This document shows, piece after piece, positions 1 to 6,508 of a stretch of DNA of 12,256 nt. The notes beneath the pieces were generated by a model, which was given only the letters and a program-made list of their open reading frames with translations, had not been told where the DNA came from and made no database searches. The stretch comes from Thermoflexibacter sp. (GTDB lineage: Bacteria; Bacteroidota; Bacteroidia; Cytophagales; Thermoflexibacteraceae): assembly GCA_025455345.1 (NCBI GenBank), contig JALOMS010000081.1, forward strand, positions 1-12,256. The letters are read 5' to 3'. Made by a program: the position numbers and the translations under genes. The stretch's first letter is position 1, and every line of letters begins with the position of its first letter.

Positions 1-474
1 AGAGATTATGGTACATCTTGGCGAATCTTGCGCCTCCCTTCTCTTACAGACCAAATATACATCAAAGCAAAACGCATTCGCTCTATCCAAGAAAAAGGCG
101 TACAAAAAATAGCAGACAATATCGAATCGGAGTTTGTCGGTATTATTAATTATTGTATCATTGCCCTTGTACAGTCCAAACTTTCTCAAGATGCTCGTAT
201 AGAATTACCTATGGAAGATGCACTTGTAATGTATGATGAAGCCGTAGAAGATACCCTTTCTCTCCAAAAGAACAAAAATCATGACTATGATGAGGCTTGG
301 CGAAATATGAGAGTGAGTAGTATGACGGATATTATTCTAATGAAATTATTGAGAATTAAGCAGATAGAAGATAATGAAGGGAAAACAATTATCTCGGAGG
401 GTGTCAATGCAAATTATCAAGATATATTGAATTATGCAGTTTTTTGCTTAATTTTGTTATCTAAACCATCATAG
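1..474 (+). CDS. DUF1599 protein with two repeats (5' end outside window)
   Basis: The frame is open from base 1 to the stop at 472-474, so the gene begins upstream of the window. A TTG at 28 lies inside the conserved domain and is not a credible start. The protein is two copies of one domain. Copy 1 begins at the edge with RDYGTSWRILRLPSLTDQ, followed by an IYIKAKRIRSIQEKG helix and VGIINYCIIALVQ. Copy 2 repeats the plan with HDYDEAWRNMRVSSMTD, then ILMKLLRIKQIED and DILNYAVFCLI. This matches DUF1599, known in Pfam as nucleotide modification associated domain 1; Bacteroidota homologues usually have about 180 residues, so I infer that only about 25-30 N-terminal residues are missing. The biochemical role is not established; a nucleotide-related function is inferred from the domain name only. 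The M50 protease gene starts 11 bp downstream on the same strand, so cotranscription is likely. Confidence 0.85.
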   Translation, partial: RDYGTSWRILRLPSLTDQIYIKAKRIRSIQEKGVQKIADNIESEFVGIINYCIIALVQSKLSQDARIELPMEDALVMYDEAVEDTLSLQKNKNHDYDEAWRNMRVSSMTDIILMKLLRIKQIEDNEGKTIISEGVNANYQDILNYAVFCLILLSKPS

Positions 475-485
475 CTTACTACACA

Positions 486-1688
486 ATGTCAGCATCTAAC
501 GATTTTAATGACAATAATAAAGAACATAGCCATTTTGATAATGGTGATAATCAGCACCCCAAACAGAAAAATAGATATATTTTGCACTTGATTTTATTCC
601 TAATGACACTCGTCTGTACTACGCTTGCAGGCGCAGAGGCAATGACAGGGCGTTCTTTTATCTATGGTGAAAAACTATTAGGTTGGAAAGAATTTTGGCA
701 GGGTTTGTACTTTTCCTTGCCCTTTTTAGGAATATTAACTGCTCATGAGTTTGGACATTATTTTACAGCTAAGTGGTACAAAATCAAAGTTTCTCTACCT
801 TTTTTTATCCCCGCATGGTTTGGTTTTTTACAAACGCTATCCATTGGTACGATGGGGGCATTTATCCAAATACGAGAAAAACTCAAATCCACTAAAGAAA
901 TATTTGATGTAGGCATAGCAGGTCCTTTGGCAGGTTTTGTTTTTGCAATTATTTTGCTTTGGTATGGATTTACGCATTTACCCCCCATAGAATATATCTA
1001 TCAAATACATCCTGAATACAAACAATGGGGATTTAGATATGCAGACAATGCTTACAAAGATGCTAATATGTTTGGGATTGGCTTGGGAACGAACTTGATA
1101 TTTGAATTTTTTAAAAACTACGTCGTAGAAGACCCTCACCTCATTCCTCATCCGTTTGAGATGATGCATTATCCATTCTTATTTGCGGGTTATTTGTCTT
1201 TATTTTTTACAGCACTTAATCTCATTCCTATTGGACAACTGGACGGAGGACATATACTATATGGACTGATTGGTTATAAAAAGCACAGAATAGTATCTTT
1301 GGGCTTATTTATTACATTTGTTTTTTATGCAGGTTTGGGTATTTTCCGCTTAACGGATATTAATACGGAAACGATTTGGTATGTTTTGCCATATCTTGGG
1401 TTGCTTTATTTGATGTTTTACAGAGCATTTGATGACAATAGACTAACAGTCATATTGATAGCATTGAGCATATTTGTAGGACAATTATTGATAAATTACG
1501 TATTCCCCCAAGTGCAAGGTTATTCTGGTTGGTTGGCTTTTGGGTTTATTTTGGGCAATTTCTTAGGAATATTTCACCCACCAGCCGAGATAGAACAGCC
1601 TTTGGATACCAAAAGAAAGATATTGGGTTGGGTATCATTATTGATTTTCCTATTGAGTTTTTCTCCAGAGCCATTTATTGTAAAATAA
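486..1688 (+). CDS. Site-2-type intramembrane metalloprotease (peptidase M50 family)
   Basis: This is a polytopic inner-membrane zinc protease of the M50/S2P class, which cleaves transmembrane substrates within the bilayer. The zinc-binding HExxH motif is HEFGH at residues 87-91, inside a hydrophobic segment. The second metal-ligand motif is NLIPIGQLDGGH at 245-256, with Asp253 as the expected third ligand. A hydrophilic, Asn/His-rich N-terminus (1-30) precedes the first membrane segment (about 31-52). Further hydrophobic segments lie near 72-95, 143-163, 228-248, 268-286, 298-313, 320-340, 346-365 and 376-395. A soluble insertion at about 165-225 separates the two catalytic motifs. No PDZ domain is visible, so it resembles the short PDZ-less S2P group rather than RseP. 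The substrate cannot be deduced. The ATG at 486 follows the DUF1599 stop by 11 bp and has no Shine-Dalgarno sequence. Confidence 0.9.
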   Translation: MSASNDFNDNNKEHSHFDNGDNQHPKQKNRYILHLILFLMTLVCTTLAGAEAMTGRSFIYGEKLLGWKEFWQGLYFSLPFLGILTAHEFGHYFTAKWYKIKVSLPFFIPAWFGFLQTLSIGTMGAFIQIREKLKSTKEIFDVGIAGPLAGFVFAIILLWYGFTHLPPIEYIYQIHPEYKQWGFRYADNAYKDANMFGIGLGTNLIFEFFKNYVVEDPHLIPHPFEMMHYPFLFAGYLSLFFTALNLIPIGQLDGGHILYGLIGYKKHRIVSLGLFITFVFYAGLGIFRLTDINTETIWYVLPYLGLLYLMFYRAFDDNRLTVILIALSIFVGQLLINYVFPQVQGYSGWLAFGFILGNFLGIFHPPAEIEQPLDTKRKILGWVSLLIFLLSFSPEPFIVK

Positions 1689-1775
1689 AAAAAATTAAAC
1701 TTTGTAAGTTTTATATAAGAATTACCAAAAATAATCGTTATTTTGGCATAATTTAAGTCATAAAACTAATGATTT

Positions 1776-1988
1776 ATGGTATCAAAGATATTGATAGGCT
1801 TAGTCAAGGGTTATCAACTATTTATTAGCCCCTTAAAACCGCCTACGTGCCGTTTTACTCCTACTTGTTCACAATATATGATAGAGGCTATCCGTAAACA
1901 TGGAGCATGGAAAGGGTTTCGCTTAGGATTGACTCGCTTACGCCGTTGTCATCCTTGGGGTGGGAGCGGCTATGACCCCGTTCCTTAA
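1776..1988 (+). CDS. yidD: YidD membrane protein insertion efficiency factor
   Basis: This 70-residue protein has the typical YidD length and signature. An N-terminal amphipathic helix (VSKILIGLVKGYQLFISPL) is followed by CRFTPTCSQY at 25-34, a basic stretch ending RRCHPWGGSG, and the C-terminal DPVP at 67-70. The conserved cysteines are Cys25, Cys31 and Cys58. In bacteria YidD sits on the inner face of the cytoplasmic membrane and assists YidC-dependent membrane protein insertion. It is often beside rnpA and yidC; here it is not, and lies instead between an M50 protease and a sensor kinase, which is not unusual in Bacteroidota. An 87-bp A+T-rich gap separates it from the upstream gene, and the kinase gene starts 26 bp downstream. 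Its ATG at 1776 matches the family N-terminus. Confidence 0.95.
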   Translation: MVSKILIGLVKGYQLFISPLKPPTCRFTPTCSQYMIEAIRKHGAWKGFRLGLTRLRRCHPWGGSGYDPVP

Positions 1989-2014
1989 CAATTTTTGAAC
2001 TTTCAGACATTGAT

Positions 2015-4048
2015 ATGAATAAATTTTACTTGGGCTTTTTTTTACTACTATACACGCTATCTGTTAGTTATGCTAACAATGATAGTTTGAGTGTTATTTT
2101 CCGAAAGGCAAAAAATACCCAAGATATAGACGCTTTGAACAGAGGACTTTTAGCTGTTTTAGATAGTCGATATATGCCCACAGATTTACCTTCTTTGCCC
2201 ACTACTTACCTTTTGTACGCAGAACGTTCGCTCCAACTTTCCGAAGAACTTTCATATTCTCAAGGAGAATTAGAAGCTCTCTATGCGATTGGGTTGTATC
2301 ACTGGCACTCGGGTCTGAACTATCAAGGCGGGCTTAACCAAAAGCCACTAAGTTATTTTGAACGTACCGTTGCTATCTCCAAAAATTTAAACAATTCCAT
2401 CTTTGAAGTCAAGGCAAATCGGTGTATAGGAAAGATTTATCATGAAGTAGGAGATATGCAACTTGCGATGGGTACACTTACAGAGGCATACACACTTTCT
2501 ACCAAAAGTAAAACAAAAGAAGGTAGGTATAATCTTGCCATAGATATTGGGAATATTTATTTCGATTCGGGCGAGCCACTGAAAGCACTCAAGAGTTTTT
2601 TAGAAGCCTTAGTTCTTGCTAAAGAAGCCAATAATCAGCATAGGATTGCCTACTCAATGAACAATGTCGCCAAAGCATTCGATAAACTTGCTCGTAAGAC
2701 AAAAGCAATAGAACAGCTGGAGGAAGGAATTGAGATTGCTGAAAATAATAAAGATTTATTTTGTTTGGCTTTATTGTATAATACGTATGGAAGTGTCAGT
2801 AATAACCTCAATCAACCAGAAAAAGCCATAGAATACTATGACAAAGCACTGAAAATAGTAGAAAAAATAGATGTAAAACAGCTCAGAGCTAATATTTTGC
2901 AGAATATTGCAAAGTTTTATGTACAAAACAAAAAATATGCGGATGCATTAGAATACTACCTAAAATCTGTAAATATTTTGGAAAGCTCTGCACCCCAAAT
3001 CTACTTATTAGATACTTATCAGGCTCTTTATGAAATTTATAACTACAATAAAGATTATCAAAAAGCACTGACCTATTATAAATTATATACTACGCTCAAA
3101 GAAAAATTTGTCCAAGAACAATTAGATGCAGAAACAGGAAAAACAGATACGAAGGATTTTGAGCAAGAAATAGAACAACTTACTCAGGAGAGAGAAAATC
3201 TAAAACAAGCACTAAAAAATCAGTCTTTGCTTACCTATACTGCTACGGGTATTATTGCTTTCTTGTTTATTGGATTAGTTATTTTGGCTATTACTTTTAA
3301 AAAGCGACAAGGACAAATAGAAACTTTGGCAAAACAAAAAGAAGAACTCCAACAAGTCAATGACCTCAAGGACAAACTATTTTCTGTCATTTCCCAAGAC
3401 CTTCGTAGCCCATTACATTCTTTGCAAAGTGTAGTTGCATTGTTGGATGCCGAAGTTCTTAATCCCCAAGAAATCAAACTTATCGGAGAAAAATTAGGCG
3501 AAGATTTAGGGACTACCTTAGGACTTTTGGACAATCTCCTCTATTGGGCGCGTTCGCAGATGCAAGGCATTAGGAAAGAAATAGAACCTATCAATATCCA
3601 TGATATAATAGATGAAAATATTAATCTACTCTCTGGCAGTGCCAATAAAAAAGGAGTAGTCCTGCACAATAATGTTGCTCAAACCCTGACTAAGCCGCAA
3701 GCAGACGCTAATATGATTAGCTTAGTAATTAGAAATTTACTCAGTAATGCGATTAAGTTTACTCCCAAGGGGGGAAGTGTAAATTTTAGTGCTAAAAAAA
3801 CAGGAACTTGGGTAGAAGTTTATGTTACTGATTCGGGAGTAGGCATGAATTCTGCTGCACAGCAAAGAATATTTAATACCCAGGCAGTAATGAGTAACTC
3901 TTTTAGTACTATGGAAGCGGGTGGGGGGATTGGCTTAGGGCTTTTGCTCTGTAAAGAATTTATAGAGGAAAATGGAGGAAAGATTTGGGTAACAAGTCAA
4001 GAAGGTAAAGGCACTACCTTTGGTTTTAGCCTAAAAATCAATGGATAA
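2015..4048 (+). CDS. TPR-repeat sensor histidine kinase with Gln at the phosphoacceptor position
   Basis: The 677-residue protein has a signal peptide (1-20, ending VSYA). A periplasmic array of about seven TPR-like repeats spans about 80-365, with examples at AIEYYDKALKI (271-281) and ALEYYLKSVNI (311-321). A coiled coil follows (about 366-402), then one membrane helix (405-428) and a second helical linker (430-455). The dimerisation/phosphotransfer helix begins at about 452, and the ATPase domain covers about 525-675. ATP-binding boxes look intact: N-box NLLSNAIKF with Asn578, G1 DSGVG (606-610), G2 GGIGLG (637-642) and the C-terminal EGKGTTFGFSL. The HisKA helix reads FSVISQDLRSPL. The family has His where this protein has Gln461 (codon CAA, 3395-3397), so classical autophosphorylation at that site is not possible. 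There is no receiver or DNA-binding domain and no adjacent response regulator. It lies 26 bp after yidD and is followed by a strong hairpin. Confidence 0.9.
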   Translation: MNKFYLGFFLLLYTLSVSYANNDSLSVIFRKAKNTQDIDALNRGLLAVLDSRYMPTDLPSLPTTYLLYAERSLQLSEELSYSQGELEALYAIGLYHWHSGLNYQGGLNQKPLSYFERTVAISKNLNNSIFEVKANRCIGKIYHEVGDMQLAMGTLTEAYTLSTKSKTKEGRYNLAIDIGNIYFDSGEPLKALKSFLEALVLAKEANNQHRIAYSMNNVAKAFDKLARKTKAIEQLEEGIEIAENNKDLFCLALLYNTYGSVSNNLNQPEKAIEYYDKALKIVEKIDVKQLRANILQNIAKFYVQNKKYADALEYYLKSVNILESSAPQIYLLDTYQALYEIYNYNKDYQKALTYYKLYTTLKEKFVQEQLDAETGKTDTKDFEQEIEQLTQERENLKQALKNQSLLTYTATGIIAFLFIGLVILAITFKKRQGQIETLAKQKEELQQVNDLKDKLFSVISQDLRSPLHSLQSVVALLDAEVLNPQEIKLIGEKLGEDLGTTLGLLDNLLYWARSQMQGIRKEIEPINIHDIIDENINLLSGSANKKGVVLHNNVAQTLTKPQADANMISLVIRNLLSNAIKFTPKGGSVNFSAKKTGTWVEVYVTDSGVGMNSAAQQRIFNTQAVMSNSFSTMEAGGGIGLGLLLCKEFIEENGGKIWVTSQEGKGTTFGFSLKING

Positions 4049-4089
4049 AAATATGATAAATAGTCATTAGAGCGCGTTCTAAATCAAAT

Positions 4090-4126
4090 AAAAAGCAATG
4101 CTTCCCCACTGAAAGCATTGCTTTTT
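4090..4126. terminator. Bidirectional intrinsic terminator between convergent genes
   Basis: A perfect 14-bp inverted repeat has arms AAAAAGCAATGCTT (4090-4103) and AAGCATTGCTTTTT (4113-4126) around a 9-nt loop. A-tracts and T-tracts flank the GC-containing core on both sides, so it reads as a terminator in either direction. It starts 42 bp after the kinase stop on + and 6 bp beyond the hsp20 stop on -, and can serve both genes. Confidence 0.9.
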
Positions 4127-4131
4127 GATAA

Positions 4132-4584
4132 TTATGCTATCTGAATTACTCGCGCAGACTTCGCCTTACTTTCTTCTTTTTTAGGAATATTCAAAACTAA
4201 TACTCCCTCTGTATAACTTGCTTCTATATTATCCGTATTCACATTTTCTGGCAAAGTAAAAGACCTCGTAAAACTCTGATAACTAAACTCTTTGCGAGTA
4301 TAGTTCCCTTTTTCATTTGTTGTTTTTTCTTCCTTCTTTTCTGAAGAAATAGACAATACATTGTTGTGTATTTCTATTTTAAAATCTTCTTTCTTCAGCC
4401 CTGGAGCCGCTAATTCTACCTGAAATTTATCCGCTTCTTCCCTAACATTGACCGCAGGAACGGTAGTATTGGCTATGGGGAAGTTGCGATTTGTCCAATC
4501 AAACCAATCATGATTAAAAAATTGGTCAATCAAACTGCCAACATTTGACAATTCAGATTGTGGTTTTCTTATAATAAGACTCAT
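4132..4584 (-). CDS. Small heat shock protein, Hsp20/alpha-crystallin family
   Basis: This is a 150-residue ATP-independent holdase chaperone of the cytoplasm. A short N-terminal region (1-42) contains the aromatic segment FFNHDWFDW at 22-30. The alpha-crystallin domain covers about 43-135 and includes VELAAPGLKKEDFKIEI (56-72). It also holds LSISSEKKEE and the hallmark GVLVLNIPK near its end (127-135). The C-terminal tail carries an I-x-I motif (Ile147-Gln-Ile149), which in the family docks to a neighbouring subunit to build oligomers. Length and motif order are normal, with nothing missing. The gene is convergent with the sensor kinase and divergent from the aminotransferase. I found no TAnnTTTG promoter box for it on the minus strand, which is consistent with control by something other than the housekeeping sigma factor, but this is inference. 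Confidence 0.95.
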   Translation of the reverse strand: MSLIIRKPQSELSNVGSLIDQFFNHDWFDWTNRNFPIANTTVPAVNVREEADKFQVELAAPGLKKEDFKIEIHNNVLSISSEKKEEKTTNEKGNYTRKEFSYQSFTRSFTLPENVNTDNIEASYTEGVLVLNIPKKEESKAKSARVIQIA

Positions 4585-4664
4585 ATTGATTAAAGTTTAA
4601 GGTTAAAAATTAATTGATTAAAAACATCTACCTATATTCAGATTTTATAACAAGTGCCAAAAAA

Positions 4665-4739
4665 TGTCATTTTGTCATATTTTATTGATATTTTTTAACC
4701 AATAAAAGACAAAACAAGGCAATTTGTCGCATTTTGTTC
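4665..4739. promoter_or_regulatory. Candidate operator: repeated TGTC...TTTTGT motifs upstream of hsp20
   Basis: Two related sequences occur 60 bp apart: TGTCATTTTGTCA at 4665-4677, which contains TGTCA twice with an 8-bp period, and TGTCGCATTTTGTTC at 4725-4739. The second overlaps an inverted repeat GACAAA-N9-TTTGTC (4708-4728). These lie 81-155 bp upstream of the hsp20 start and up to about 175 bp upstream of the divergent aminotransferase start. The arrangement looks like a regulator-binding region, but I do not recognise the regulator, and in A+T-rich DNA short repeats can arise by chance. Confidence 0.35.
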
Positions 4740-4767
4740 TTGCTTTGCTAAGTCCCTGCTACTTTTG
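4740..4767 (+). promoter_or_regulatory. Bacteroidota-type promoter (distal) for the aminotransferase
   Basis: An exact TAnnTTTG -7 box (TACTTTTG, 4760-4767) is preceded by a -33 type TTG at 4740-4742 with a 17-bp spacer. A second TTG at 4734-4736 would give a 23-bp spacer. This is the consensus described for the primary sigma factor of Bacteroides and Flavobacterium. It would start a transcript near 4774, giving a leader of about 65 nt before the ATG at 4839. Confidence 0.55.
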
Positions 4768-4798
4768 TACTAAAAATAAAGAATAATAAAAATCTTTA

Positions 4799-4809
4799 CT
4801 ACTTTTGTA
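4799..4809 (+). promoter_or_regulatory. Second TAnnTTTG box (proximal) before the aminotransferase
   Basis: TACTTTTG recurs at 4800-4807, within an 11-bp direct repeat (CTACTTTTGTA at 4759-4769 and 4799-4809, 40 bp apart). No TTG lies at a proper -33 distance from this copy, so it could be a weak or activator-dependent promoter, or an imperfect duplicate of the distal one. A start near 4814 would leave a 25-nt leader, a plausible length. Confidence 0.45.
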
Positions 4810-4838
4810 GCTATATCAAATAGCTGAAAAACTTGAGT

Positions 4839-5663
4839 ATGAATCACTACTGCTATATCAATGGAGAGTTAGTCCCTGTCAATCAAGCAAGTTTAAAAAT
4901 CAATGATTTAGGATTGCTAAGGGGATTTGGTATTTTTGACTATTTTCGCACCTATAATAGTAAGCCTTTTATGCATCATTGGTATATGGAACGTTTCTTT
5001 CATTCTGCCAAATTGATGGATTTGGAAGTACCTACTAACGAAACAGAAATCATGTATTATGTAAGTGAACTTCATAATTTGGCAAAACTTCCTGATTGTG
5101 CGTTTCGTTTTTTGCTTACGGGAGGATATGCGACGGACAGTATTTCTGTAACTAAGCCAAACTTTATCATTATTTCCGAAGACTTGCCTGCCTATGTACA
5201 AGACCGCTTTGACAAGGGAGTCAAGATAATTAGTACAGAGCATTTGAGAGAGTTGCCCGAAGTCAAATCTACGAATTATATCAGACCTATCTTGATAGCA
5301 AAGCAAATCAAAGCAGAGAATGCCTATGATGTATTGTATCATAAAGATAATGAAATCAGCGAATTAAGCAGGAGTAACTTTTTTATTTTCAAAGGAGATA
5401 CTTTGATTACTCCCAATACCAATGTACTCAAAGGAATTACAAGAAGGGTTGTTTTAGAACTTGCTCGACAGCACTTTGAAGTTCAGGAAAGAGTGATACA
5501 CATCGAGGAGCTAAAACAAGCAGATGAGGCTTTTACTACTGGCACTACCAAGAAAGTTACACCTATTGTACAGATAGATAATCTTTTGATTGGCACGGGG
5601 AAAGTAGGGAAACGAACTCATTTCCTCCAAAATTTGTTTAACGAATTGATAAAGAATTATTAA
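4839..5663 (+). CDS. Class IV PLP-dependent aminotransferase (branched-chain/D-amino acid/ADC lyase fold)
   Basis: The 274-residue enzyme has fold type IV of PLP enzymes. I chose the ATG at 4839 over the TTG at 4833 because MNHYCYINGELVP fits the family N-terminus. The usual early motif is INDLGLLRGFGIFDYFRTY (21-39). The likely Schiff-base lysine is Lys143 in EVKSTNYIRPILIAKQ, aligned by eye to the D-amino acid transaminase and PabC motifs. Glu175 in ISELSRSNFFIF is the conserved PLP N1-contacting glutamate, and LKGITRRVV (197-205) with TTGTT (233-237) forms the phosphate-binding region. The fold covers branched-chain aminotransferases, D-amino acid transaminases and aminodeoxychorismate lyases; sequence inspection does not settle which. 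It is short for a canonical IlvE (about 300-360 residues) and closer in size to the DAAT/PabC groups. A TIGR04255 gene follows 16 bp later. Confidence 0.88.
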   Translation: MNHYCYINGELVPVNQASLKINDLGLLRGFGIFDYFRTYNSKPFMHHWYMERFFHSAKLMDLEVPTNETEIMYYVSELHNLAKLPDCAFRFLLTGGYATDSISVTKPNFIIISEDLPAYVQDRFDKGVKIISTEHLRELPEVKSTNYIRPILIAKQIKAENAYDVLYHKDNEISELSRSNFFIFKGDTLITPNTNVLKGITRRVVLELARQHFEVQERVIHIEELKQADEAFTTGTTKKVTPIVQIDNLLIGTGKVGKRTHFLQNLFNELIKNY

Positions 5664-5679
5664 TAGTACGTAAAACCCA

Positions 5680-6495
5680 ATGGAACACGCTCCTATTACT
5701 ATAAAAAAAGACAGACATTATAAAAATGCTCCTATTTCTGAAGTTATTTTTGGGGTTACTTTTAGTAGAGGTATTTTAGGTATCGATAACCTCATCTTTG
5801 ATTTAATCAGTGATTTCAAAGATAATTATCCAATTGTATATGCCCAAAACCCACTTTTTGATGAAGAATTACAAGATTTTCGACTACTTACCAACCTCAA
5901 TCTACATCAAACAGGACAAGCGGTCTATCGACTGCAAAATGAAAGCGAAAAAAGACTTTTACAACTTCAGCATAATAAGTTTTTTTTCAATTGGGTGCGT
6001 AAAGATGACCAATCCGTAGGTGAATATCCCGGATTTACTAAGCTGTACAACCAATTTTCTAATGGTTATGAGAGTATTATAAAAAAGTTTGCCAAATTAT
6101 TGCCTGAAATGGAAGTGGACAAATATGTCAAATACTATGAACTACACTACCAAGACCGTCTTGTTTGGCAGAACTATATCAGTGATTTGTCAGAGATAGA
6201 CAAAATACTGAAAATACAAATCCCCTACATGCCTAACCTAAATGGTGGAGTTTATGCGCCTAATAATATCGTTTCTAAGTTTACGATTCCTATGGGCGAC
6301 CAAACGAGCTTTAGTGTAATTACTATCAATACAGCATCTTCCGAACAAGGAGAACAACTACTCGTGGTGGAATGTTCTATTAAAGGAAAATCAGAAAATC
6401 TCCATCGGAAGGAATGGTTCTTAAAAGCACGAGATATGCAACTCCAGCTTTTTGACCAACTTTTCCAAGCTGAAATCTTACAATCATGGGCATAG
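5680..6495 (+). CDS. TIGR04255 family protein (sporadically distributed, function unknown)
   Basis: This 271-residue soluble protein has no signal peptide or membrane segment. It shows the layout I associate with the TIGR04255 family. An N-terminal YKNAPISEVIFGVTF (14-28) corresponds to the family's Y-x-N-P-P-I-x-E-V start. A mid-protein LLQLQHNKFFFNWVR (93-107) is followed by a Tyr-Pro pair at 116-117. An aromatic stretch YYELHYQDRLVWQNY lies at 152-166. The C-terminal FLKARDMQLQLFDQLF helix (247-262) ends in ILQSWA. No catalytic motif is evident. The family is known for patchy distribution and has no firm function. It starts 16 bp after the aminotransferase stop, so the two are probably cotranscribed, and it converges with the T9SS gene across only 13 bp. 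The assignment is from memory of the family pattern. Confidence 0.75.
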   Translation: MEHAPITIKKDRHYKNAPISEVIFGVTFSRGILGIDNLIFDLISDFKDNYPIVYAQNPLFDEELQDFRLLTNLNLHQTGQAVYRLQNESEKRLLQLQHNKFFFNWVRKDDQSVGEYPGFTKLYNQFSNGYESIIKKFAKLLPEMEVDKYVKYYELHYQDRLVWQNYISDLSEIDKILKIQIPYMPNLNGGVYAPNNIVSKFTIPMGDQTSFSVITINTASSEQGEQLLVVECSIKGKSENLHRKEWFLKARDMQLQLFDQLFQAEILQSWA

Positions 6496-6508
6496 CCCTC
6501 TTAGCCTG

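Noticed and set aside
1701..1745. Possible promoter before yidD (TTG at 1702-1704 with TTATTTTG at 1738-1745)
   Set aside because: The -7 box has a mismatch at its second base and the 33-bp spacer is far outside the 17-23 bp used by these promoters.
3235..3534. Antisense open frame inside the histidine kinase gene
   Set aside because: It lies wholly within a well-supported gene on the other strand, and its protein has no recognisable domain and an atypical Ser/Lys/Pro-rich composition. The same reasoning applies to the frames at 758-988, 978-1169, 4917-5342, 7748-8080 and 11183-11542.
4636..4659. Possible sigma-54 promoter on the minus strand upstream of hsp20 (TTGGCAC at 4653-4659)
   Set aside because: The -24 half (TGGCAC) is good, but at the fixed distance where TTGC should occur the sequence is ATAA, so the -12 element is missing.
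4833..4838. TTG at 4833 as start of the aminotransferase
   Set aside because: It adds only two residues (Met-Ser) and a normal ATG follows at 4839, where the family N-terminus begins.
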